DNA of 18,437 nucleotides from Pseudomonadota bacterium (GCA_023445955.1 JAEXJH010000219.1:1-18437); one strand, 5' to 3'; counted from the first letter of the stretch, positions 7,392 through 15,619 are shown. Numbers and translations: made by a program. Notes: a model not told the origin generated them from the letters alone.

Positions 7392-8249
7392 TCAGTAGGG
7401 CTTGTCGCCCTTCACCCACAGGCGGTGCATGGTCCGGGTGTACTTGGTGTCGTCGTACAGCGTGCCGGTGTGCAGGGTGCAGCGGTTGTCCCACATCAAG
7501 AGGTCGCCGACCTTCCACTTGTGGCGATAGACGAACCGCTCCTCGGTCATGAACTCGACCAGCTCGTCCAGCAGGGCCAGGCCGGCGGGGCCGGGCATGC
7601 CGATGACCTCGGTCACCGTGCCGGTCGAGGGCCACAGCGCCTTGCGGCCGTCGGCCGGGTGGGTGCGGATCAGCGGGTGCTCGACATCGGGATTGGCCGC
7701 TTCCAGCTCGGGCGACAGGGTCTGCTGCTGGCCGAACTGACGGGTGGCCATGAAGTGCTTGTAGCTGTGGTGCAGCCGCAGGCTCTCCAGCATGGCCTGC
7801 TTGTCGGCGGGCAGAGCGTTCCAGGCCGCGCAGCCGTCGGCCAGCAGGGTGTCGGAGCCCTCGTCCGGCACCTCGACCGCGTAGAGCATGGTCAGCATGA
7901 CCGGCTCGGGCTTGTAGCTGTAGTCGGTGTGCCAGCCGACCCCGTCGTTGTGGGCGCCGATCGGTTTGCCGTCCACCACGCGGTTGCTGAGGATGAAGAT
8001 CTTCGGATAGCCCGGCAGGGTAAAGCGGGTCTGGGTGTGGTCCTCAGGATCGCCGAACCGCCCGATGAAGCGCATCAGATCGTCGGGCGTCATCTTCTGG
8101 TCGCGCAGGGCGATGGCGCCATGGCGGTGGAAGGTGTCGACCACCTGGTCCAGGGCCGCATCCGGGGCGGAGGCCAGGTCGATGCCGGAGATCTCGGCTC
8201 CGAAGCCGGGCTTCAGATCCTTGATGGCGATGTCGGCGGTCAGCGTCAT
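7392..8249 (-). CDS. TauD/TfdA-family Fe(II)/2-oxoglutarate dioxygenase (second copy)
   Basis: The ATG at 8249 has a GGAGG five bases upstream and gives 285 residues. The iron ligands H107 and D109 in GWHTDYSY and H260 in CTLHTG are present, as is the 2-oxoglutarate Arg R276 in TMHRLW, 16 residues after the distal His. The N-terminal KPGFGAEISGIDLAS block is also classical. It shares only motif-level similarity with the copy at 4435, so the two probably act on different intermediates. It is the first gene of the leftward operon (dioxygenase, SDR, VOC) and faces the Rieske gene across a shared regulatory region. An upstream in-frame ATG at 8303 would lie before the predicted promoter -10 element and is rejected. 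Substrate unknown. Confidence 0.9.
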   Translation of the reverse strand: MTLTADIAIKDLKPGFGAEISGIDLASAPDAALDQVVDTFHRHGAIALRDQKMTPDDLMRFIGRFGDPEDHTQTRFTLPGYPKIFILSNRVVDGKPIGAHNDGVGWHTDYSYKPEPVMLTMLYAVEVPDEGSDTLLADGCAAWNALPADKQAMLESLRLHHSYKHFMATRQFGQQQTLSPELEAANPDVEHPLIRTHPADGRKALWPSTGTVTEVIGMPGPAGLALLDELVEFMTEERFVYRHKWKVGDLLMWDNRCTLHTGTLYDDTKYTRTMHRLWVKGDKPY

Positions 8250-8254
8250 GGCGT

Positions 8255-8259
8255 CCTCC
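8255..8259 (-). promoter_or_regulatory. Ribosome-binding site of the second TauD-type gene
   Basis: On the minus strand this reads GGAGG, five bases before the ATG at 8249. It decides that start over the in-frame ATG at 8303. Confidence 0.75.
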
Positions 8260-8280
8260 GTGGGGCGGTGTTCGTATTGA

Positions 8281-8325
8281 AGCCTAGGCCCCGGGACGGC
8301 CACGGTCTTGTCTCAGCGCGCACGA
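8281..8325 (-). promoter_or_regulatory. Putative activator box and promoter for the leftward operon
   Basis: Minus-strand reading: a 22-base box (8325-8304) ending in AAGACC, then a 17-base spacer, then TAGGCT at 8286-8281 as a -10-like hexamer. A transcript would start near 8274, giving a leader of about 25 bases to the ATG at 8249. The box is the inverted twin (21 of 22 bases) of the one at 8442-8463. The AAGACC is a poor -35, as expected when an activator overlaps it. Activator identity is inferred; the AraC protein at 11623 is the nearest candidate. Confidence 0.6.
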
Positions 8326-8358
8326 CAGCTTTCTCGGCGGCGCCGGGAATGATCCCAA

Positions 8359-8372
8359 CTTGGGCGCCCAAG
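8359..8372. repeat. 14-bp perfect palindrome in the divergent promoter region
   Basis: The sequence CTTGGGCGCCCAAG is self-complementary with no spacer. It lies between the two 22-bp boxes but is offset by 18 bp from their midpoint, so it is not part of that symmetry. It could be an operator for a dimeric regulator or a small cruciform; no function can be assigned. Confidence 0.4.
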
Positions 8373-8441
8373 CCGGCGCTGGGGCGTCAGCCGCCTGCAA
8401 ATCCAGCGGCGCGTCGCCAGGAGCGCGAGACGACCAACTCT

Positions 8442-8486
8442 TCGTGCGCGCTGAGGCAAGACCCGTCCACGGTGCGGTCCTAGCGT
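8442..8486 (+). promoter_or_regulatory. Putative activator box and promoter for the Rieske operon
   Basis: The box at 8442-8463 contains TCGTGCGCGCTGAG and ends in AAGACC. After a 17-base spacer comes TAGCGT at 8481-8486. The geometry is identical to that of the leftward promoter (box, 17 bases, TAGnnT). Transcription would start near 8493, about 29 bases before the Rieske ATG at 8522. The repeated geometry argues for two co-activated promoters. Confidence 0.6.
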
Positions 8487-8521
8487 GACGGTCGACTTCC
8501 GACTTTTCAGAGCGCTCCAAG

Positions 8522-9745
8522 ATGAACCCGCGCCCGCCTTTTCTCAGTGACGTCTTCTTCGACGGCCTTTCGCGCTCGATGCTGAGCGTCGAGGCGGCCG
8601 AGACGCTGCCGCCGTCCTGCTATGTCGACGCCGACTTCTACGAGTTCGAGAAGGAAGCGCTGTTCAATCACGAATGGCTGTGCGTGGGCCGCGTCGATTG
8701 GGTGAAGGAGCCCGGCGACTTCTTCACCACCAAGATCATCGGCGAGCCGATCATCGTCACGCGCAATCGCGACAACGAGATCAAGGCGATGTCGGCGGTC
8801 TGCCAGCATCGCGCCATGCTGGTGGCCGAGGGCAGGGGCAACACGCGCGGTTTCGTCTGCCCGTATCACCACTGGGTCTACTCGCTGAACGGCGACCTGG
8901 TGAACGCCCCGGCCATGGAGCGCACCTGCGACTTCCAGAAGAAGGCCATCAAGCTGCCGACCTTCAAGGTCGAGATCTGGCTGGGCTTCATCTTCATCAA
9001 TTTCGACGACCAGGCCGCGCCGCTGGCGCCGCGCCTGACGGCGGTCGAGGCGGCGGTGGCCAACTACGACCTCGCCAACGCCGACGGCCTGTCGCCGCCG
9101 ATGACCGGACAGTTCGCCTGGAACTGGAAGGTGATGTTCGAGAACAATAACGACGGCTACCACGCCAGCAAGCTGCACCGCGGGCCGCTGCACGACTTCA
9201 TTCCCAGTGAACTGTGCAGCTTCCCGGAAGCCGAGGCGGGCGACGCCGGCTTCCTGCGGTACAACGGCACCCTGCACGCCGACGCCAGCTTCAACCCGAC
9301 CCAGAAGGCGGTGCTGCCGATCTTTCCGAGCCTGACGGACGAGGACCGCAACCGCGCCACCTTCGCCAACATCCCGCCGACGCTGTCGCTGGTGATGACC
9401 AGCGACATGGTCATCTACCTGATCCTGCGTCCGACCGGTCCCGAGACCATGGAGCAGGACACCGGCATCCTGGTCGCGCCCGGCGCCATCGAAAGCTCCG
9501 GCTTCGAAGAGCGCCTCGAAATGATCATGACCTCGGCCGGCAAGATCATCGCTCAGGACATGCATGTCGACGAACTGGTCCAGCAGGGCTTGCGTTCGCG
9601 CTTCGCCATCCGCGGCCGCTACTCCTGGCAGGAAGGTGCGCAGGTGCAGTTCAACCGTTGGCTGGCGCCGCGCTACCAGCAGGCCTGGGCGGCGATGAAG
9701 GCTGGCGACACGCCTGCGGCCGCCAATGCGGAGGCCGCCGCATGA
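8522..9745 (+). CDS. Rieske non-heme iron oxygenase, alpha subunit
   Basis: A 407-residue protein with an N-terminal [2Fe-2S] Rieske domain: C94-x-H96 in VCQHRAML and C113-x2-H116 in CPYHHW. A C-terminal catalytic domain follows, with the iron ligands D211-x2-H214-x4-H219 region in NNNDGYHASKLHRG and a likely Asp ligand D346 in AQDMHVDE. This is the full set for a ring-hydroxylating oxygenase or an O/N-demethylase that uses O2. No beta subunit, ferredoxin or dedicated ferredoxin reductase is visible in the window, so electrons must come from elsewhere. It is the first gene of the operon with the extradiol dioxygenase, whose ATG overlaps its stop; it may therefore make the catechol-like substrate for ring opening. 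Its ribosome-binding site is weak. Confidence 0.92.
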   Translation: MNPRPPFLSDVFFDGLSRSMLSVEAAETLPPSCYVDADFYEFEKEALFNHEWLCVGRVDWVKEPGDFFTTKIIGEPIIVTRNRDNEIKAMSAVCQHRAMLVAEGRGNTRGFVCPYHHWVYSLNGDLVNAPAMERTCDFQKKAIKLPTFKVEIWLGFIFINFDDQAAPLAPRLTAVEAAVANYDLANADGLSPPMTGQFAWNWKVMFENNNDGYHASKLHRGPLHDFIPSELCSFPEAEAGDAGFLRYNGTLHADASFNPTQKAVLPIFPSLTDEDRNRATFANIPPTLSLVMTSDMVIYLILRPTGPETMEQDTGILVAPGAIESSGFEERLEMIMTSAGKIIAQDMHVDELVQQGLRSRFAIRGRYSWQEGAQVQFNRWLAPRYQQAWAAMKAGDTPAAANAEAAA

Positions 9746-10533
9746 GCCGTCTGCCCGTCATCTTCTTCGGTCACGGCAGCCCGATGATCGCGCTGGAGAC
9801 CAACGACACCACACGCGCCTGGAAGGTCATGGGCGACGCGGTCGGCAAGCCCAAGGCGATCCTCTGCGTTTCGGCGCATTGGCAGACCCGCGGGATCGCG
9901 GTGACGGCCATGACCAACCCCCGCACGATCCACGACTTCGGAGCTTCGTTCCCCAAGGCCTTGTTCGACCAGCAATATCCAGCGCCCGGCTCACCCGAAC
10001 TGGCGGCGCGGGTGGCCGAGGTGCTGAGCCCCACGCCGGTGGCGATGGACCAGCAGGCCTGGGGTCTGGACCATGGAACCTGGTCGGTGCTGGGCAAGGC
10101 GTTTCCCGATGCGGACGTTCCCGTCGTTCAACTCAGCATGGACGCGACCAAGCCGCCGGCCTGGCACTTCGAGATCGGCCAGCGCCTGGCGCCCCTGCGC
10201 GATGAAGGCGTGCTGATCGTCGGCACCGGCAACATCGTCCACAACCTGCCGGCCATGGACTGGGGCGACCGCCACTGCGCGCCCTACGACTGGTCCCAGC
10301 GCTTCAACGACTACATCAAGACCGCCATCGCCGAGGACGCGCCGCAACGCGCCGTCGATTTCGCAAGCCAGGGGCAGGACGCTATGCGCTCGGTCCCGAC
10401 GCCCGAGCACTATTGGCCGCTGCTCTACGTGCTGGGCGCGCGTCTGCCCGGCGACACGGCCACCTTCGCCCCCGACCACATCGAGCACGGCTCGCTGAGC
10501 ATGACCTCTGTCACGCTCGCCGCCAGCGCCTGA
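9742..10533 (+). CDS. ygiD: YgiD/DODA-type class III extradiol dioxygenase (LigB superfamily)
   Basis: The ATG at 9742 overlaps the Rieske stop as ATGA and gives 263 residues. The protein follows E. coli YgiD (4,5-DOPA extradiol dioxygenase) closely as I recall it. Shared blocks include GHGSPM, SAHWQTRG, TIHDFG, YPAPGSPELA, QAWGLDHGTWSVL, VQLSMD, GNIVHNL and TPEHYWPLLYVLGA. The conserved histidines are H11, H46, H167 and H223, the same spacing as in YgiD. The family cleaves catecholic rings with non-heme Fe(II) or binds Zn(II). Being coupled to a Rieske oxygenase suggests that it opens a ring dihydroxylated or demethylated by that enzyme. The physiological substrate is not known, and the gene symbol denotes the family rather than a proven DOPA activity. 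Confidence 0.88.
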   Translation: MSRLPVIFFGHGSPMIALETNDTTRAWKVMGDAVGKPKAILCVSAHWQTRGIAVTAMTNPRTIHDFGASFPKALFDQQYPAPGSPELAARVAEVLSPTPVAMDQQAWGLDHGTWSVLGKAFPDADVPVVQLSMDATKPPAWHFEIGQRLAPLRDEGVLIVGTGNIVHNLPAMDWGDRHCAPYDWSQRFNDYIKTAIAEDAPQRAVDFASQGQDAMRSVPTPEHYWPLLYVLGARLPGDTATFAPDHIEHGSLSMTSVTLAASA

Positions 10534-10541
10534 GGACCCCG

Positions 10542-11618
10542 ATGCCTTTCATTTGCGAACCTGGCCAGACCCGCCCGGACGTCATCCCCGGCGCCCTGCA
10601 CACGCTCAAGGCCACGCCCCAAACCGTGCACTGGGGCTATTTCGATCCCTCGACCCCGCCGTCGCTGCGCATCAAGAGCGGCGACCTGGTCCAGGCCGAG
10701 GCCATCACCCACCACGCCGGCGACGCGCCCGAGCTGATGATGGACGAGGGCGTCACGAAGATCTTCACGGAGATCCCCGAGGACGACCGCAACCCCGGCG
10801 TCCACATCATGACCGGCCCCATCTATGTCGAGGGCGCCAAACCCGGCGACGTGCTGGAGGTGCGCTACCTGCGCATGGTCCCGCGCAACAACTATGGCTC
10901 CAACCTCGCGGCCAACTGGGGCTATCTCTACAAGGAGTTCGGCGAAAAAGAGCGGGTGACGATCTACGAGCTGGATCCGAACACCAACACCGCCGCCGCC
11001 CTCTATGCCTACGATTTCGAGGGCAAGTACCTGATCCCGGGCACGATCACCAACTGCCCCGAGTGCGACCGCCAGCCTGCCCTGAAGGGGATCCGGATCC
11101 CGGCCCGTCCGCACCTGGGGACGGCCGGCGTGGCGCCTGCTGTCGATGGCCGGGTCAGCACCATCCCGCCGGGCGAGCACGGCGGCAACATCGACAACTG
11201 GCGCATCGGGGCGGGGGCCACGATGTACTACACGGTGCAAGTCGATGGCGGCCTGTTCTCGATCGGCGACCCCCATGTCAGCCAGGGCGACGGCGAGCTG
11301 TCGGGCACGGCCATCGAAAGCTCGCTGAACGTCCTGATGCAGATCGTGCTGCGCAAGGACATCCAGACCCCCGGTCCGCTGCTGGAGACGCCCAAGTGGT
11401 GGATCGTCCACGGTTTCAACGAAGACCTGAACCTGGCCATGCGCGACGCCTCGACCAAGATGCTGAGCCTGCTCAGCGACCAGGTCGGCCTGTCGAAGAA
11501 CGACGCCTATTCGCTGATGAGCGTGGCGGCCGACTTCGGCGTCACCCAGGTGGTCGACGGCACCCAGGGCTGTCACGTGCGCATCCCGCGCGACATCTTT
11601 CCAAAGCTAAAGGCGTAG
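10542..11618 (+). CDS. Acetamidase/formamidase family protein
   Basis: This 358-residue protein starts eight bases after the dioxygenase stop, with a TGAGGA just upstream. It has the FmdA/AmdA family signatures: KSGDLVQAEAITHHAGDAP near residue 46, MTGPIYVEGAKPGDVLEV, the IPPGEHGGNIDN turn and GDPHVSQGDGELSGTAIE. These zinc-dependent enzymes hydrolyse formamide, acetamide or other small amides to ammonia and the acid in the cytoplasm. As the third gene of the Rieske/extradiol operon it probably takes an amide or formamide fragment released by ring breakdown and provides nitrogen. It is somewhat shorter than classical formamidases of about 400 residues, so the true substrate may differ. Confidence 0.9.
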   Translation: MPFICEPGQTRPDVIPGALHTLKATPQTVHWGYFDPSTPPSLRIKSGDLVQAEAITHHAGDAPELMMDEGVTKIFTEIPEDDRNPGVHIMTGPIYVEGAKPGDVLEVRYLRMVPRNNYGSNLAANWGYLYKEFGEKERVTIYELDPNTNTAAALYAYDFEGKYLIPGTITNCPECDRQPALKGIRIPARPHLGTAGVAPAVDGRVSTIPPGEHGGNIDNWRIGAGATMYYTVQVDGGLFSIGDPHVSQGDGELSGTAIESSLNVLMQIVLRKDIQTPGPLLETPKWWIVHGFNEDLNLAMRDASTKMLSLLSDQVGLSKNDAYSLMSVAADFGVTQVVDGTQGCHVRIPRDIFPKLKA

Positions 11619-11622
11619 ACCC

Positions 11623-12591
11623 ATGAAGGCCTGGTCGTTCAGCACCGAAAGCCACCCTCGCGCCGAGCGCGCGGAGGCCTGGCGCGAGGCGATGGCCCGC
11701 CTGGGCCTGCCGATCGAGGGGCTGTCGGACCACGAGCCGGCCGCCGCGTCGGTCGTCTGCCTGACCTCGCCGCTGGGCATCGAGTTCGCCCTTGTCGAGG
11801 CCGGCGCCCAGACGATCGCTGGTCGTCTGACGGCGCAGCCGGCGGCGATCTGGCTGGCGGTCCTGCTGAACGGCGAGGCGACCCTGGTCACCGACGAGCT
11901 GGCGGTCAGCGTCGCCTCGAGCGACATCGCCTTTGGTCCTACAGGGCAGGCGGCGGCGCTTCGGCTGGACACCCGCTCGCGCCTACTGTTCGTGCGCGCC
12001 CCGCGCGTGGCGCTGGACCATCGGCTGATCCGTCCCTTCAACCTGCGGGTCGGGTGGCTGGATGGCTCCAAAGGCGTCCCGCGCATTCTCTCGGATCTGC
12101 TGCGCGCGACCGCCGAGGAGCTGGAGAACCTCTCGGTCGACCAGCTGCGGCCAGTGGACCTGGCCTTCACGGAATTCCTGGCGCAGTGCCTGCTCGAGCG
12201 CGGGGCGGCGATCTCCGACGCCTTCGACGCCTCGACGCCGACGGCCCATCTGCAGCGGCTTTGCCAGACCATCGAGACCCTGTTGCCGGACGCCGAACTA
12301 TCGCTACGGCGCGTGGCGAATGAGGAAGGGGTTTCGCCCCGTTACGTGCAGAAGCTGTTCGCCTCGGCCAACGAGACCTTCAGCCACTATCTGCGCTCCC
12401 GTCGCCTGGAGCGCTGCCGGATCGATCTCGCCAGCCCCCAGCACGCTCGGCTGTCGATCTCGGAGATCTGCTTTCGCTGGGGCTTCAACGGCTCGGCGCA
12501 CTTCAGCCGCGCCTTCCGCGAGCAATATGGCTTGTCCCCACGGGAGTTCAGGCAGGGCCGCGAGCCCGGCGACGCTACGGTCCTGAACTGA
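11623..12591 (+). CDS. AraC-family transcriptional regulator
   Basis: The ATG lies four bases after the formamidase stop and the protein is 322 residues. The N-terminal 200 residues resemble the AraC-binding-like domain found in regulators such as NitR and FeaR. The C-terminal part (about 215-310) carries two helix-turn-helix motifs, SLRRVANEEGVSPRYVQKLF and ISEICFRWGFNGSAHFSRAF, ending in the family's YGLSPREFRQ. Such proteins usually activate catabolic operons when an aromatic or amide inducer binds. Its place at the end of the Rieske operon means that activation of that operon would also raise its own level. The 22-bp boxes at 8304-8325 and 8442-8463 are its most likely targets. A convergent gene follows after 70 bases. 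Confidence 0.92.
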   Translation: MKAWSFSTESHPRAERAEAWREAMARLGLPIEGLSDHEPAAASVVCLTSPLGIEFALVEAGAQTIAGRLTAQPAAIWLAVLLNGEATLVTDELAVSVASSDIAFGPTGQAAALRLDTRSRLLFVRAPRVALDHRLIRPFNLRVGWLDGSKGVPRILSDLLRATAEELENLSVDQLRPVDLAFTEFLAQCLLERGAAISDAFDASTPTAHLQRLCQTIETLLPDAELSLRRVANEEGVSPRYVQKLFASANETFSHYLRSRRLERCRIDLASPQHARLSISEICFRWGFNGSAHFSRAFREQYGLSPREFRQGREPGDATVLN

Positions 12592-12624
12592 CGGAGCGGC
12601 GTACGCAGGCTGCCCGCTCCATCA
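12589..12624. terminator. Hairpin between convergent genes, possible bidirectional terminator
   Basis: GGAGCGG (12593-12599) pairs with CCGCTCC (12614-12620) over a 14-base loop. The pairing extends outward by TGA/TCA after one mismatch. It begins at the stop codon of the AraC gene and lies 38 bases from the stop of the convergent cupin-fusion gene. There is no T-run, so intrinsic termination is uncertain. Confidence 0.45.
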
Positions 12625-12661
12625 GTGTCGAGGCGAAGAACGGCGTCAACTCACCCAACGC

Positions 12662-13846
12662 CTAGGAGGAAGGCGCGCGGTATTCGGCGTCGGTCACCGG
12701 CCCCAGCCAGGTCACGCTCGCGCCGTCCAGGGCCTCGGCCACGGCGACGTGGGTCATGGCGCTGGTCGGCGCGGCGCCGTGCCAATGCTTGACCCCGGGC
12801 GGCGTCCAGACCGTGTCGCCGGGCCTGATCCGGCGAACCGTCCCGCCTTCGGCCTGGACCAAGCCTTCGCCGGCCGTGACGATCAGCAGCTGGCCGAGCG
12901 GATGGCTGTGCCAGTTGGAGCGGGCGCCCGGCTGGAAGGTGACGGTGGCTCCGCTAAGACGGGCTCCACCCGTCCCTCTGAACGGCGAGGTCACCGTCAC
13001 CGCGCCCGTGAAGGTCGCGGCGGGACCCTGAACGGGCTGCGAGCCGGGCGGGGTGATCGTGAGGCTGCCGGCCGCCGAAGGCGTCTGCGCCGCGTCCAGG
13101 GTCTGGAACGCCTTGTCGACGACGGCGACCGCGGCGGTCGCCTTGGGCCAGCCGGCGTAGAACGCCAGGTGTGTCAGCGCCTCGCCGATCTCCGCGCGCG
13201 TCAGGCCGTTCTGAAGGCCCAGGCCGGCATGGAAGGACAGGCCCGCCTCATCGCCGTTGGCGGCCAGCGCGGCGAGGGTCACCAGGCTGCGATCGCGCGG
13301 GGCGAGGTCGGTCCGCCGCCACAGGTCGGCGAAAAGCACGTCGTTGGTCAGCGCCGCCAGCTTGGGCGCCGTCGGCCCGATGGCCGTTGTCACCGTTTTG
13401 GCGCGAGCAGCGTCCGAGGCGGGGACGGGCAGGCTCGCCGTCACCGGAACGCGCAGGGCCGCCATGTCGACGCCCCGATCGGTGAACACCTTCTCGATCA
13501 CCTCCAGCGACGACACGGCGTTGGGCCAGCCGGTGTAGAACGCCAGGTGCGTGACGGTCCCGGCGATTTCTCCGGGCGTGACGCCATTGTCGAGCGCACG
13601 GCCCAAGTGCCCCGTCAGCTGGGCGGTCTTGCCGGTGGCGATCAGAGCCGACACCGTCACCAGGCTGCGATCGCGCGGGCTCAGCGCCGGACTGATCCAG
13701 ACGTCTCCGAACAGGACGTCGTCGGTGTAGTTGGCAAGGCCGGGCGCGACCGCCTGCATGGCCTTGGGCGCAACGGACTTGCGCTCCTGGGCCTCGACCG
13801 GGGTCGTCAGGGTCAAGGCCGCCATGGCCGCGACAACAGGCTTCAT
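12662..13846 (-). CDS. Exported CMD-CMD-cupin fusion protein
   Basis: A 394-residue protein starting at the ATG at 13846 with an AAAGGAG site seven bases upstream. The N-terminus is a signal peptide with probable cleavage after PVEA (19/20). Two carboxymuconolactone-decarboxylase-like domains follow (about 35-120 and 160-245). Each reads PRDRSLVT, then GHL or FHA, then NGVTPGEI or NGLTRAEI, then THLAFYxGWP. Neither has the AhpD CxxC, so thiol peroxidase activity is unlikely. A cupin domain follows (about 275-385) with metal-site blocks HSHPLGQLLIVTAGEG and PPGVKHWHG; the usual cupin Glu is Gln. Such fusions are common near aldo/keto reductase and flavodoxin genes under LysR control and are thought to handle quinones or other electrophiles. 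The enzyme activity is unknown. Confidence 0.88.
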   Translation of the reverse strand: MKPVVAAMAALTLTTPVEAQERKSVAPKAMQAVAPGLANYTDDVLFGDVWISPALSPRDRSLVTVSALIATGKTAQLTGHLGRALDNGVTPGEIAGTVTHLAFYTGWPNAVSSLEVIEKVFTDRGVDMAALRVPVTASLPVPASDAARAKTVTTAIGPTAPKLAALTNDVLFADLWRRTDLAPRDRSLVTLAALAANGDEAGLSFHAGLGLQNGLTRAEIGEALTHLAFYAGWPKATAAVAVVDKAFQTLDAAQTPSAAGSLTITPPGSQPVQGPAATFTGAVTVTSPFRGTGGARLSGATVTFQPGARSNWHSHPLGQLLIVTAGEGLVQAEGGTVRRIRPGDTVWTPPGVKHWHGAAPTSAMTHVAVAEALDGASVTWLGPVTDAEYRAPSS

Positions 13847-13853
13847 GGGGAAA

Positions 13854-13860
13854 CTCCTTT
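13854..13860 (-). promoter_or_regulatory. Strong ribosome-binding site of the CMD-cupin gene
   Basis: AAAGGAG on the minus strand, seven bases before the ATG at 13846. It is among the best Shine-Dalgarno matches in the window and supports high expression and this start. Confidence 0.7.
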
Positions 13861-13894
13861 GCGAAGGGGTGAGCGTCAGGCCCGGGGCAGAGGC

Positions 13895-15512
<1,618 letters not shown>

Positions 15513-15514
15513 CG

Positions 15515-15589
15515 TCAGCGCCCGCCTTCGCTCGCCAATCGCAAAGCCGTCGCCTCTAGGTCGCCGCGTTCGAGAAAGCTCTGTTCCAT
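15515..15589 (-). CDS. Candidate 24-codon upstream ORF in the flavodoxin leader
   Basis: On the minus strand a GGAG stands six bases before an ATG at 15589. The frame then runs 24 codons, starting MEQSFLERGD and ending ASEGGR, to a TGA that lies two bases before the flavodoxin ATG at 15512. The spacing would allow translational coupling. Third-position GC (about 70 percent) is lower than in neighbouring genes, so it may be a regulatory leader peptide rather than a functional protein, or chance. I recognise no homologue. Confidence 0.35.
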   Translation of the reverse strand: MEQSFLERGDLEATALRLASEGGR

Positions 15590-15619
15590 GGAGTGCTCCG
15601 TGTTCCTTCACGAACGCGG
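15564..15619 (-). promoter_or_regulatory. Long-range hairpin in the flavodoxin mRNA leader
   Basis: In the mRNA sense CCGCGTTCG (15619-15611) pairs perfectly with CGAACGCGG (15572-15564) across a 38-base loop. The loop contains the Shine-Dalgarno and ATG of the upstream ORF at 15589. The 3' arm falls in codons 6-9 of that ORF, so ribosomes translating it would open the stem. It could be a leader control element or a DNA operator. Confidence 0.4.

Noticed and set aside
8250..8303. In-frame N-terminal extension of the second TauD-type protein to an ATG at 8303
   Set aside because: It would start upstream of the predicted -10 element and has no ribosome-binding site, while the ATG at 8249 has GGAGG five bases upstream.
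825..12591. Reading the cluster as a known nicotinate, indole-acetate or uracil pathway
   Set aside because: The defining partners (NicX-type enzyme, iac acyl-CoA and amidase genes, RutC/D/E/G) are missing, and extra oxygenases are present. Family overlap alone is not enough.
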